NCBI GenBank assembly: GCA_949987565.1
Contig: OX465111.1
Span: forward strand, 2,032,494-2,096,493
DNA length: 64,000 bases
Source: Luidia sarsii
Taxonomy: Eukaryota > Echinodermata > Asteroidea > Paxillosida > Luidiidae
Direction of reading: 5' to 3'
Part shown: piece after piece, positions 24,386-36,003 of the stretch
How positions within the stretch are numbered: the first letter of the stretch is position 1
Layout: each line of letters begins with the position of its first letter
Position numbers and translations under genes: made by a program
Notes under the pieces: model-generated
Databases searched by the model: none
Told to the model about the DNA's origin: nothing
Seen by the model: the letters and a program-made list of their open reading frames with translations, nothing else

Positions 24386-26115
24386 ACTCCCTTGTAAAAG
24401 GGTTCAGGAGCAGAGAAAAGTCATGAGGTCGGCTCCAATCCACCTCCAAATATGACTGTTATTAAGACCTACTTAGACGCAGCCACTCAGGAAGCTGCCA
24501 GTAGAAACAAGACTCAGATCTACGGCTGAGTAGCCGTAGCCGTTATGACGGATAAGACTGGCAAGACAGATACCGGCATAGCACATAGCAAATAACACAC
24601 ATAGCAAATGGTTACAACTGACACCACCGACGCCAGAGACCTCTTTGCCTGCCTGGATAACAGTCACGCCTATTTTCACCTTGAGCTAAGCTCATCCGAC
24701 AGTATGGCGAGGAAGGTACATTATCTCTGTCTGGTCACAACACGCCGCATCGCCTCGGCGCATCGATGTTTCCATTTCACGGTATAATAACTCATTTCAG
24801 ACTGTATACCTTATGTGGGAGGTGGTCCGTGACTCCGAAATGTTTTCATTCCAACACGCGGGCGTGCATGTCTCCAATCCATCTCGTTATTACCGTCACT
24901 CCCCTGCTTAGAGCAGCCCTAGGTTAACAATTAATTAAAATTCAACACAAGAATTGGAATTACTCGATGGAATCGACTTCGTGGGGTCTCTCACTCTCTC
25001 ATTTGTTTTTATCAGGATGGGTTTTCATTTAAATCAGTCGATAAAAGCCCATAAAAAAACAACACGAAAGAGAAAACATCGCGTTCCAAAATACTTCAAA
25101 ATAAAACCCTTTTCAGTACTATTTTTCCGAAAACTCTTCATGCAGCATTCCCCTCAGTCTTAGAGTGCAATGCCACATCTGACTATTATTGACGCTGTAC
25201 TCTTCCCTGTCAGCATATTATGTTAGTGTTAGTATGCATGAACATGTACTTGACAACACGAAAGGACAAGCACAATCTATCTGTTACTAATTCCCCGTTC
25301 CATATGGTTTTCATCATGACCAATGTGAACTTAATATTTAGAGGATGAAGCTCCTGAACTTTAAATGTCATGGCATACAACTTAATCACTCGTTCTTTGA
25401 GGCATGGCCAATTACCAGTATAGGGATTAGTCACAAGGCCTTTGCTAACAAGGATTTCCTTCTTTTAAATGGACCCCTCAGGAGTATCACAATTTACAAC
25501 ATAAAGAAAAATCAGCAAGCTGCTACTAAGCGAAGATCAAGTAATGTTCAATGTTTACAGAATCTGACATTTCGACCTCACCGGGACCTTTCTAAAAACA
25601 AATGACAAGAACTAACACAGGCAGGAAGGAATAAATGCAAAAGATACTTTTCATATAATAATTATAGGCAACGAAGAATAATTGCTAGATACAAGGAGAG
25701 ATCATATCCATGATATAAACTATACAGACTAGTTCAGTTGTCCAAGTACATTTTCGCTATTGTATCGCTTTAAGATAATAATGTCTTGATGCTGCGAAAC
25801 TAAATGCACTCAACTGTATGCCGAATATTACTCTCATATGCCAGGGTAATTTAGTCATTGATGGATACTTCGGCAAATCGCAAACGGCCACACAGGGACT
25901 ATCCAATGACAAAAAGATGAGCTAGGAAGGATTAGATATTTGTAATGGACGAAATGAAGAGGAATGATTGATATGCGCGCCATGTCTCTTTAAGCCTAGA
26001 GTTACCGAGAACTGCTATAGGCTGGGTGGTCATACAGTATTCACCTATTGGCGAAGAGGTTCAGTTTTATCTTTTGAATTATAATCGCAATGCATTCAAG
26101 TAATACAAGTTGTGA
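24386..26115. other. Non-coding, nothing specific
   Basis: No gene is supported. An ATG followed by three codons and GGTACA at about 24713 was examined as a possible tiny exon and rejected. The remaining sequence is AT-rich with chance frames. Confidence 0.45.
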
Positions 26116-26141
26116 GAAGGTTTGCGGTAACACCATGTGAC
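26116..26141 (+). repeat. R2-family end motif
   Basis: AAGGTTTGCGGTAACACCATGTGACGG matches the opening block of the fuller R2 copy at 44.7 kb with one substitution in the shared core. The rest of the unit is not recognisable. Confidence 0.5.
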
Positions 26142-26561
26142 GGGAATTTTCTTTTGGGGTGAGCGTGGTTCACAAGAGAACAGAAGGGTTACACTCGACG
26201 TTCCAAAAGGATCATCGAGCTTCCAATGCATCATGACTACAGTACTCCCGCCATCTGCTAATCAAGTACTGCACCCACACAACACCGGCACTCTTTCACC
26301 TCAGGACGAACAGTACGTTGTTCGAAACAACGAGCTTAAACCCTCCTTTTCAGAACCAAACTCTCTTACAAAAGAGAATTCCGGTTCCACCGAAATCTTG
26401 CTCACAATTTGCACTTCCACCATTCATAATTATAGTCTTGTATATACCACATTTTGTTACAATTTATCAAAATTATGAACGCAAGGTTATTTGAACATGA
26501 GATACATGCCGGTAGTCCAGATACTAATTTATATTTCACCGTATTTTTGTCTTATTTTTAA
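26142..26561. other. Non-coding, nothing specific
   Basis: One plus-strand frame of 113 codons (26137-26478) crosses this segment. It has no domain I recognise and no splice borders, and is left out as chance. Confidence 0.4.
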
Positions 26562-26673
26562 CCTTTGAGAGAGGTCCTGCTAGGATCCAAATCCTGCTAG
26601 GGTTCTCTAATGTGTGTATATTTGCAATTTGGTCATTTAGGTCAGTATGGAGTTCGCAACATTTTTGTTTCAC
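26562..26673 (+). repeat. R1-family interspersed repeat, diverged copy
   Basis: Starts CCTTTGAGAGAGGTCCTGCT, continues through GCTAGGATCCAAATC, and retains the distal part GTCAGTATGGAGTTCGCAAC followed by ATTTTTGTTTCAC. The intact copy at 37.8 kb reads GTCAGTAAGCAGTTTGCAAC at that place. The conserved GAAACGTC element is mutated here. Confidence 0.65.
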
Positions 26674-28515
26674 TTAAAGCTTTTAACAAATTTCAAACTC
26701 TTCCTCTGCCATACATTTATGTGCACAGGGTGAAAACCAGTGCATCGCTCACGACGGGTCACATGCACAAAAAAATCTGCTTCCACATCACTGAAAGAAA
26801 TAGGTTAATCCGTGTGAGAGATTCGGAAATATTCAATCAAAAACATACATCGTTGGGAAAAATTTGATTTCCCGTGTCTTGTTGGGGAAATTGAATATCT
26901 TCCTGAAATAACGTAATTACGTCACTGCAGACTATGGCCCTACAGTATGGAGCAGACAGCCGTTTTAAAGGGCTGTTTTGCCTTCTCTCCACTGCCCCCC
27001 CCCTTCTGAGATAATCGTTGGGAAAAATTGTGCTCGCTCAAGTCGCGTTGATTCATTGTTTCTCTGCTGTCAGGAAGCGTGCAAACATCCCAGGGATGTC
27101 TGATTTGCCATAGGGGAAGGGCAAAGACACCCAGGCGCGTTTGTTCAGGCCTGGAAATAACGCGGTCTCTGGCCAGTGGAGTGGAGGTGATGTAGGTTTT
27201 TCGATCTATCTATCGGGAAAGCCTGAGGTTAGACTTTGGCCTGCATGTGACTGTAGGTCTGTCGGTCCGTCTGTTCTCTGGGAGGTAATGAAAGTGGACG
27301 AAAGAGAAAACCCTGTCGCTGTCATCAATCAAACTGCCTTCTTTTACAACGTGTAGTAGAAGCTCCTTAGAAGCTATAGGACGAGGGCGACAGGGGTGCT
27401 AAGACACATCATTGCGCAAGTAGTTTTCATGTCAGTTGAATCCAACGAACAAGTGTGCGGGACATTGCATTTCTGCTTCTGAAAATACCCCGTTTATGTG
27501 GTTGTTGCAAGAGCCAGGACGTGCTTTCAATAAACTTGTCAAGCGAGACGATCCGCAAAGCCGCTCGTATCATGAGATCGATGCCACTTGTGTCTGATTG
27601 AGTACAGTTGCAATTCAAATTCCATCGGCCGCTGTGGTTTGTCTTGGACATCGATTCTTAAAGAGCACGAGAAGCGTATCCATATTAAACCAATCGATTC
27701 CGGGGACTGGTTGAGTAGCCCTAATGAAAATTATCGGCGCCCGTTTTATTCCAACCTGAGTGCTTGATTCTCTAAATATCACGAGAACTAAGTAAACAGA
27801 CGTTGTTTTTATCAATGTTGGGCTGCAATTCAGGGCTCCCATTGCAGCTTGATGGGATTTCCCGCGAGAGTTTATCAGATGCGTCGCCGTTAAGAGGCGG
27901 CGAACATCACTCTGCGAAGCGGTCTCTTCTTACCACCATGTCAATTTTACTGTCCATTGGGATCTAGGGACTTGATTTGAAATAGGGAGAAAGAAAACGA
28001 CATCGTCTTTTCAATGGCGGTGTGTGACGATAAAAAGCCAAGAAAGTATGCTTATGAACTCATCTATTCCTTGATGGCGGATACGACTACGGTTGCTTCA
28101 CCAAAAACGGGGCAGTGACGAGGGTGAGACTTCAAGTCTATGTAGGTCTATATGTAAGTCTACTATGGGTGCAATGTGAATCATGCCGACTGCGTATAGG
28201 CACTACCACAGTCACGCCAATTACTCGAAACCTTAATGTTCCGTAAATCAATTTCATACTAATCTTCCCAATGTCGGTGCAGGGCCTCTCTGTACCACTC
28301 TCTTTCAAAGGTAACACATGCAGTCTGCCTCTACTTATGACATAATCAACCCTAGAGCCTCCCTATCTCTACAAACATCGTCCGAGTGACTCCAAATTAA
28401 AGGCGCTTCCTTTTCCTGCAGTTAAAAAGGTGCAGTTTACAATTACATTGCAACTAAAGATTATCAAATGGAAGTCAAAGTTTGATTAAAGCATGATATA
28501 ATAAAAGCATAATAT
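26674..28515. other. Non-coding, nothing specific
   Basis: Contains a run of nine C at 26995-27003 and mixed-composition DNA. No exon, RNA gene or repeat copy is supported. Confidence 0.45.
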
Positions 28516-28625
28516 GGAAAGTTTGCAGTGACACCAATGATGTCATCTCTTTCGATACGGCTCTGAAAAGAGCCTGTAACTCAACGTTTCGGACAGTTTG
28601 TATTTGTTCGTTGTCAAATTCAATC
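28516..28625 (+). repeat. R2-family interspersed repeat, diverged copy
   Basis: Begins GTTTGCAGTGACACCAATGA, then GGCTCTGAAAAGAGCCTGTA, then ACTCAACGTTTCGGACAG. These three blocks occur in the same order and spacing as in the copy at 44.7 kb. Confidence 0.65.
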
Positions 28626-31613
28626 TTGATTCACCATAATATTTCATTAGAATACATTTGTGCTGGCAAGCAATAGTCTACTTGGTTTGCCCGTCATTTT
28701 GTAAAATTCATTTATCTACAGTATTAGATATTTAACGTTGCCAATAATGTCAGCATGATTACGGAACATAGTCTCCTGCAACATTTTGATCCCGGCGGTG
28801 GCTTTGGAGATTTGAAGGGAGGTCCCACAATGATTTGTCAGTAGTACCACTTTATCGAAGAGAAAAGCCCGAGACATTCATTATGAAATAAAAAATTGCT
28901 GTGGTTAATGATGTCTGGTGATGATAATTCGGTTGAGGAAGACCATGAATGATCGGACATCTGGACACATGGGACAGCTCTGACAAAAAGGGGAAACACA
29001 TTTTACATATACGGACTCTGTTGGGTCTAAAGTGATTCCTAAGAGATAACAGGGGCAGAAGCAATTGTGGATACGATGGTCAGGGGCATACTGGGGCATA
29101 CATGAAAAAGGAAGAACCACGTGGAAACGTGGGTATGGGGTTAGCGGAGTTACCTCGTGAGGATAGACTCGGGTGCGCATTATGAGTTAAAAAGGAGTCC
29201 GGCGTGGTGCACATTGTGCCAACGGCTTCAGAGTTAATAATGAAGATGGATGAGAAGATGGGGAATGGAGATACAATCTAAGACCAGGGAGCTGGTCTTA
29301 TTGCGGAGCGAGAGCTGGCTGTTCGAACGGCTGCCAGATCGTTTCCCTCGCGTAAAGAGAAACGAAGAAATGCACACCAGGAGCTGATGGCATGCGAAAC
29401 TGAAACACTACTTTCGTTGACATCAATTGATGACGCTTATATGGACACATTTCTTGGATTCCATTTTATGAATCATGTCCCTTCTAGATTATGGTTTGAA
29501 GGTTAGCATAGTGGAGGAACAAAGAGGAAAGTTGACACCACGTAATTCATCTCTTTTGAGATGGAGATTGGGTCTGAAAAGAGTCGGTAACAAAACTCTC
29601 GTGAGGAGAAAGCAAAAACAGCTTAGAAACCACAGCTCGGCTCAGGTTGTCGCTCCAGTTTTTGATATCGATTTTTAAGTGGAATATAATCTAAACATCA
29701 CTGGGGTATTGAGAAGACAAAAAGAGCTGCAGCTTAGACGGGGATTATATGCTAAGCTGTTGGGTGACGGTATAGATGATTCCCGTGCACGAGCCTGAGC
29801 CCTAGCCCCAGCAATGTATATGTGAAGTTCTTGAATAGAATTTCGATGGATGATCAAGCCCCTCGCCCACAGGGGATTCAACGTTTAATAAGACAACGGA
29901 GTGTCATTCAAAAGGAAGGCCCATATCAATGTACATGTACAGTCTTCTTAACTATATACGTGAGGGGAAAACCTAACAATCATTGGGCCTAATAGTCATT
30001 CCACAAGCACAGTAGACAGCAGAATTGTCATTAATAGGCCTATGCCTGCCAACAATCATTCTCATGAAGACAACGACCATTGTAGTTTGTGAACCCCCCC
30101 CCCAAAAAAAAGTTTTTTTCTGGTCAGACCCCAATAGCAATTCGCAAGCGTGGTTGGCGTTAGGTTTCAATAGTAAACCTAATTTGTAATATATTCTCTG
30201 GGCTGACAACATTCCACATAAAACCAGGTCAGAACGAAGTGCCTATACGCACATATCACGGTCTTGCCGTCTCAATAAGATGAGAGATAAAACCCGAGAT
30301 CACTGGTGATATCAGGTAATACGTCAAAGCTTCCAGAGGTCTTGTTTAAAGTTGTATACCTAATATGTTTTTGCTTTGTTTTAAGATCATTTGAGGTTAG
30401 AGTGCGCGCCATCTTGCGAAATATTGCATGCATTATGCCGCAGGTGCCGCAAGGCACGACCCGGCGAGTACGGTAGTTTCCTTATGTAGGAAGGTTTAGG
30501 GCAAATATTCCCGTTGTCGATGCCTCGCAATCATACAATCTAGTGATGAAGACCTCTTTACATGCACCTTGCCATTCATCAGCTCGGAATACTGACCTAG
30601 ATTACTGCTAAAGTTCCTCGCCCCAAAAAACAGCATATATGCATTAATTTTGGGCCCCAATCCATCTAAATAAATTATTTACAATAGTGATATCATACTC
30701 TGTACACAAGCCCCCCTGGCGTGCGGAATCTCGCCTGCTATGCCACGTTACCAGTTCACCTGGCGCGGAGGCGCACACAATGGAGGAATCGTGTATGGGG
30801 GAATTGTCCAGGAGCGTGAAAAACCGGGTTAATATATCGAGTAGGAGAGGGAAGGAGATGGGAGAGACAGGGGGAGGGGCAGTCGTTGCCAATTGCCGTG
30901 AGTGGGTGGGTATCGGTGGTAAACATCCAGCCTTGCATTTAACTCTAAACAGAGCTGATTTAATGTACAGGTAGGATATAGAACACGGCGGATTTGTGAG
31001 AGGCAGTGGGGCCCCTATTTGCACCGACGTTGCGTTTATTTACACGCGACCGACGCAGTGCATACAGCAACCAACCTTTGCCTAGTCTGCGTACAATTCG
31101 ATTCCATGCTTTGCTCGACCGCGCGGCCGCACGCAACAAATTATACCAAAAAAGGAAGGGGGGAAATCTCGGCATGCGACTGCACGGCAAACAGGAGTTA
31201 AATTGATTTTGCCCGCTGATTCCGGGATTTCGGGAACCGCATCGACGGGACGGGAAGACGGGAAGGATGGAGAGGGGGTGGGTGCGGGTCGAGGACGGGC
31301 GGTGAAGGTTAAACTTAAGATTTATTTGTGTGTTTTTTCTTGTGTGGTAGCACTGTTAGAGCGCAGGGAACATGTGGCATCGTCTTGTCTCGCTATTGAC
31401 CGCCCGCACAGAAATCAATACCCCACACAAATATTCTCAAGGGTTAAAGAAAATAAAGGTCTGTACAGCAAGAAGCACGCAGGGAGAAGCTTGGTATTTT
31501 TCGCTGTAGTTCATTACTCCGACAAGGAGTAAGCGTAACCAACAAACTCGACTTTGCATAACCCAACTCTGCTTCTTAATAAGTACATTGTGCGAGAGTG
31601 TCATTTCGTTAAT
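28626..31613. other. Non-coding, with CpG-rich segment near 30.7-31.3 kb
   Basis: A weak R2 relic is visible at about 29540-29600 (GGGTCTGAAAAGAGTCGGTAAC). A run of ten C followed by eight A lies at 30094-30111. From about 30700 to 31310 the DNA is noticeably CpG-richer and includes a CGCGCGGCCGC site near 31119, which suggests a regulatory element or an unassigned promoter. No start codon with a convincing donor could be tied to it. Confidence 0.4.
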
Positions 31614-31796
31614 CGCAGTGGCTGTTGTTACGGCAGTCGTCCGTGTGGTTCCCTGACTTCACAGTATTTGTCAGGATGTTTAGCTCTTGGAACCAGACTA
31701 TCAGCTAATAGACTGGTTCAACCAGCCTGCAATGCTGACGAAATGCAATCAAGTCAGGGAACCACACGGACGACTGCCGTAACAACAGCCACTGCG
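31614..31796. repeat. Long inverted repeat: 46-base perfect arms, near-continuous 183-base hairpin
   Basis: The left arm 31614-31659 is the exact reverse complement of the right arm 31751-31796, 46 of 46 positions. The 91-base interior also folds on itself imperfectly: ATTTGTCAG pairs with CTGACGAAAT, and GAACCAGACTAT pairs with ATAGACTGGTTC. The terminal loop lies near 31711. The flanks show a short shared TTAAT on the outer sides, not a clear target-site duplication. It could be a foldback or MITE-type element, a recently formed inverted duplication, or the template of a long-hairpin RNA. The plus-strand frame across it (31554-31823) is not considered coding. Confidence 0.9.
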
Positions 31797-32149
31797 TTCA
31801 TTAATACCTCACTCAATAGATAACAAATAAAAAACCTCAGCCAAGGCATCAGCAATGGCTTGGTCTCCCTTGTACAATAAAGAAGGGAGGGATTGCTCTT
31901 CGTCCATTAATTGAAACCTTTCTCATTTCTCGTTTACGACAGCGTTAGTAGACAAAGTACAGTATGAACAAACCAGAAGCCGAAGCCACTGATAGTCCAT
32001 TGTTTTTATGCGTCAGTGGAGTCCAGCTGCTTATGGGCGATTACCTTTAATATCACACCGTTGCTGACATACGTCACGTTGCTAAACAACCCCAGTAATA
32101 AATTGTGTACAGTATATTTGAACTTGTATCGTGTATCAAACCTCCCAGG
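31797..32149. other. Non-coding, nothing specific
   Basis: No gene or repeat copy recognised between the long hairpin and the R3 element. Confidence 0.45.
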
Positions 32150-32277
32150 GGTCTTATAATGCATCGTAACTCTACTTACGATGGATAACCCATCGTTAGT
32201 TGTGATACACCATATGGTTACGGTGCATCGCTCATCGTCTTGCGATTGATCGTAAGTTACGATGAGTTTGGTGAGAT
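32150..32277 (+). repeat. R3 palindromic MITE-like element, copy 1
   Basis: Contains TTACGATGGATAACCCATCG, then GTTGTGATAC, then GCATCGCTCATCGT, then TGCGATTGATCGTAAGTTAC followed by GATGAGTTTGGTGA. The same blocks in the same order occur in reverse orientation at 39.4-39.6 kb. The core folds as a hairpin around GATAACC. Small size, internal palindromes and dispersal fit a non-autonomous DNA transposon. No terminal inverted repeats or target duplication could be delimited with confidence. Confidence 0.7.
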
Positions 32278-34204
32278 CGACCGCAGGATCTACACATTTC
32301 CTGTCATTTTATATGGCGGCCTTCAATTAATTGCGTAGGGAACTCGATATACCTGTAATATGAAGACACTGAGTCTTCATTTACCCCGCTGCCTTGGACT
32401 CTGAAACACTGTAGTTTCAGTATGCACAGAGCTATGGAGATCATTAGCTGGTATTGACAAGTGCAGGTTGAAGGGCAACAAAGGTCTACATTCATTTACG
32501 ATATAAAGGTTCGGTAACCTCTTGAGGTTTAATGAAGGGTGCCTTGCAAACCCAGACCAAAGGGAATGGTTTTTATCAACCCATCTTTGAAATAATCACT
32601 CAGTGCACTGTATACTTGAATGACTCATTAGCTGTACATGTAGTGGAATATTACTGACCAGTTCCTGAATTGATATACATGTACTGAGTTATACCAGTCA
32701 GTTCTTTCTTCTGAATGAGAAAAAAATATTAAAAAGGATCTATCTTTTGGACAACAATAATTATGACAAACAAGAAAATATAACGCTGGAATGTAAAAGT
32801 TATACCATTATCATGTAAGGGGATATACTACTATTAATGATTAAATGCTTCTAACTGGAAGACGGCCATCTAAGGGATGCACAGCTAAAATGGTAAGGTC
32901 AGGTTCAATCCCGGATTATACACATCTCATTAGTCTGCTGAAAGTCTATTTACACCAATTTATTAAGCATGTCTGTTTCATAAACGGAATATCTACGTGC
33001 ATGCACTTGATATATGATTTACTTAATGGTTGTTTATTACATGCAGAGTAAATTGGTACATAGTTGGGTTCGGGCAAATTATGTAATTTATGCTCAGTAG
33101 GCCCATAGGCCTACTTGTACTAAGATCGATTTCAGGCAGTGACATGTGCAAATCGTGTTTGACAATCGACGCCACGCGTGAGCACAGACGTCGATAATTA
33201 GTCATTCGATCACACTACACTCAGATATATTTTTACCACAACCTGGGCCTCATCCTTTCTTCAATGGAAACCCAATACTGTCCTATAATTATAGCCCACT
33301 ACATCGGTATCAGTAAGCTACTTGTTATCTAGACACAAACAAATGCATTACAATCGTTCGGTTTTGCCACATTGCAGTCACGCCTGATTCCCATCAAGCA
33401 AATACGAGAGCTGCACAGATGTATGAGAGAAAAGGACCAGAACGGCCATACCAGTAACTTGCCACCAACTCGTCTATTCGTTTAATGGCCCATTACATTG
33501 GCGTCAAACCCATTACTTTTATAGGCAATTTCGTACCGGGATCTTCTGTTGGCGCCTCGCTAGACAATGTTCTGGCCCGATGTCTGACACAGCGTCTGAC
33601 GTTAATTTTCATGAAAATTTCGATACTTGATACGCATAATCGAGGTGATAGATATTACTAAGCCCAGTCTAGATCTCCCATCTACTGTCTGTGCCGTGTT
33701 ATTCAGCCAATGATTATAATCCCATTGGTATTGATGCTCACACGGAAAGGACGTTGTAAATCACCCTGCCCTTCCACAAATGATTACTTGTCAGTCGGCA
33801 GCTGACGAAATAGTTGGAGGGGAAAGGTGGTGTGGTACACGCATGGCGTGTGCACTTTGCAAGTTCAGTCCACGGCAGCACGGGGCATTGTTTGAAGGTT
33901 TGAAAGCGTGATTAGTCTGACCGTGTGATTTGAAATACCTCTTTAATCAGTGTTTTCCAAATTGGATTAAGAAAGTCAACTGATTAGGAACCTTAGTCGG
34001 TGTGACACGATATATGTGCCACTGAACAGACCAGCCGGGAAGTAAATAGATCGATTTGGGAATGGCCCCCGTCAGCCCTTGCACTCTCTTCCTTCTTAGA
34101 TCTTCAGGACACTGAATGCAACTCGTCGAAAAATGTGGTATATGCGACTATCAGGCAAGACAGTACCTCTAAGTGCCGGGAGTCGATGACAATCTCCTTT
34201 ACAA
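32278..34204. other. Non-coding, isolated B-box-like site
   Basis: A B-box-like GGTTCAATCC sits at 32902-32911 after GCTAAAATGGTAAGGTC, but no A box at the right distance or tRNA folding accompanies it. ACATGTA-type short palindromes recur near 32632-32685. No gene is supported. Confidence 0.4.
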
Positions 34205-34305
34205 TCTATCATAATTGACTTAAGATGGATAAAATATCTTAATTGACAATTGCCTTACGATCGATCGTAGGTTATAATGATTTTCGTGATATCAATCTAT
34301 GGTGA
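34205..34305 (+). repeat. R3-family relic
   Basis: CCTTACGATCGATCGTAGGT and TAATGATTTTCGTGATATCAAT parallel the distal half of R3 copy 1 (GCGATTGATCGTAAGTTACG and onward). It is diverged, and the proximal half is barely recognisable. Confidence 0.4.
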
Positions 34306-35930
34306 TCACAACGCAAACATCGATCGATCTGAACAAGTTCATCTTGAGTTGAAGCGCTTTACTTGAATCCAGGAGTACAAGGTATTAATCCCGCCTAAGA
34401 CACGTGACTCTATAGTACATCATAGACATCCTTGCGGGTCACTTATGAGTAAAGGGACAACATTCCGTTCAGATGTAGGCCTATACAATAATGAAATACT
34501 GTAGTTGATTAACAACGAGCAAATGTATACACCTTTAGACATCTGATAGTTGCATTACAATGAAGAAACTTGATCAAAATATTGAATAATACAACTGTTG
34601 GGGTTTGTCATGTCAGAGCAATGTGCAAAGCAACACTCCCAATAGAAACATGGAAAGATACATTTAGTCCAAACACTATAACATTGGCAGGGGGTCTTTG
34701 TTTACCAACCACATGCACACAGGCTCATTGTGTATATAGACAATTGGACACAGTAATCGTGTCGTGATAAAATCTCGCCATCAGGCTTTGACTGGAAATC
34801 GGTCTCAGCTGTAAGCTGAATGTACACGTGGCCTGAGTAATGGCGCTCCTCCAGCCGCTCAAATCGCTGTCGTACCACGGGACGCTTCCAGCCTCAATAT
34901 TGATACAGTGTAACGGGCACCTGCCTCCTCCTCGTCCCCGCTGAGCAAATAAAAAGGGGAGTGTGTAGATTTCAAGTGCAAGATGGGCCTAAACGGCACC
35001 CTATCTTTTACTGGTCAATAAATAGCACAAGGGTTGCATTCCAGATGAGCAAATGAGTCAGTTGGATCAGAGAAAAGTACAAGCGATCTGTCATTAACTC
35101 CCTACCATGAACAGCTTTTTAAATGTCTGGGTCTAAGGTTTCGGCCGGAAATTAATTTCTGTACATTTGTTTTCAAGCGTTGGTGTTGTTTTTGTGGGTT
35201 ATCCTTAAATGATGCAGGTTGTGGAATAACAATCAAACCATTGGTGGGTGAGCAGGCCTGTTGGCAAAGGGGAAATCTGTTGATGGCACTGGCTTGATTA
35301 TCCCGTGGATTAGGGCGAGATTGGGCAGAGATTACCAGCCAGTGAAAAGCGATACGGATAGGCAATGAGCCAGCATAAACCGCAGTATAAACGGCCATTC
35401 AAGACGCGACATTTGGAAAGGGAATCATCACTTCAACAACCACGAACGGGATATTGCTTTCTGTCTTCATTAATTGAGCATAGATCTCGACTTAGGATTT
35501 CCAAAAATGCCTCGTGGTACTTACTAAGATGTTACAATCAGCTGTTTGTAACAACCTTAAAACTGACCACTCCTCAATGGCGGGGCAGTATAGGCGTGGG
35601 AGATGTCGCATACGAACTGTACCTCGTCTATTTTCAAGGAGTTCGATCGGCCGGCGTGGATAGGATTACTTAAACATGTTGTTCCCGTGCATCGATTTGC
35701 CACCGCATTCCCTCTGGGGAGATCCCTTTTATTTAAATGAGGATACATTTCTAGCCTTTTTGGAGCCGTATTTGCATAGGAGACGGTAACTAATTGGATT
35801 CCCTAATTAATACCGGTACACGCTGGTGACACCTGTTCGTCGACAGAGCATGCTGTCAATAACATATATCAATTGTATACGGTAAAATAAAAATACATTA
35901 TTCATTTTTGAAATAGGCAAAGAAAAATTT
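34306..35930. other. Non-coding, nothing specific
   Basis: Short chance frames only. No exon with matched splice sites and no repeat copy was recognised. Confidence 0.45.
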
Positions 35931-36003
35931 GACTGGACCGGAACTTAAACCCGGGAAATGGTTCGCAAAATCAGAGATCTCGGGCTCAGGTCCCGGTCCA
36001 GTC
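35931..36003. repeat. Inverted pair of tRNA-module B-box ends
   Basis: The left arm starts GACTGGACCGGAACTTAAACCC and the right arm ends GGGCTCAGGTCCCGGTCCAGTC; they pair with a few mismatches. The interior carries GAGATCTCGGGCTCAGGTCC, like the B-box end of copies A and C (GGTCTCGGGTTCAGTCC). This looks like two ends of the tRNA-module family joined head to head. Confidence 0.6.

Noticed and set aside
24713..24726. ATG GCG AGG AAG followed by GTACAT as a tiny first exon
   Set aside because: Four codons and a weak donor, without a CpG-rich leader; too little to separate from chance.
32840..32920. Possible SINE or tRNA around a GGTTCAATCC B box
   Set aside because: No A box at proper spacing and no cloverleaf pairing; a single ten-base match is expected by chance in 64 kb.
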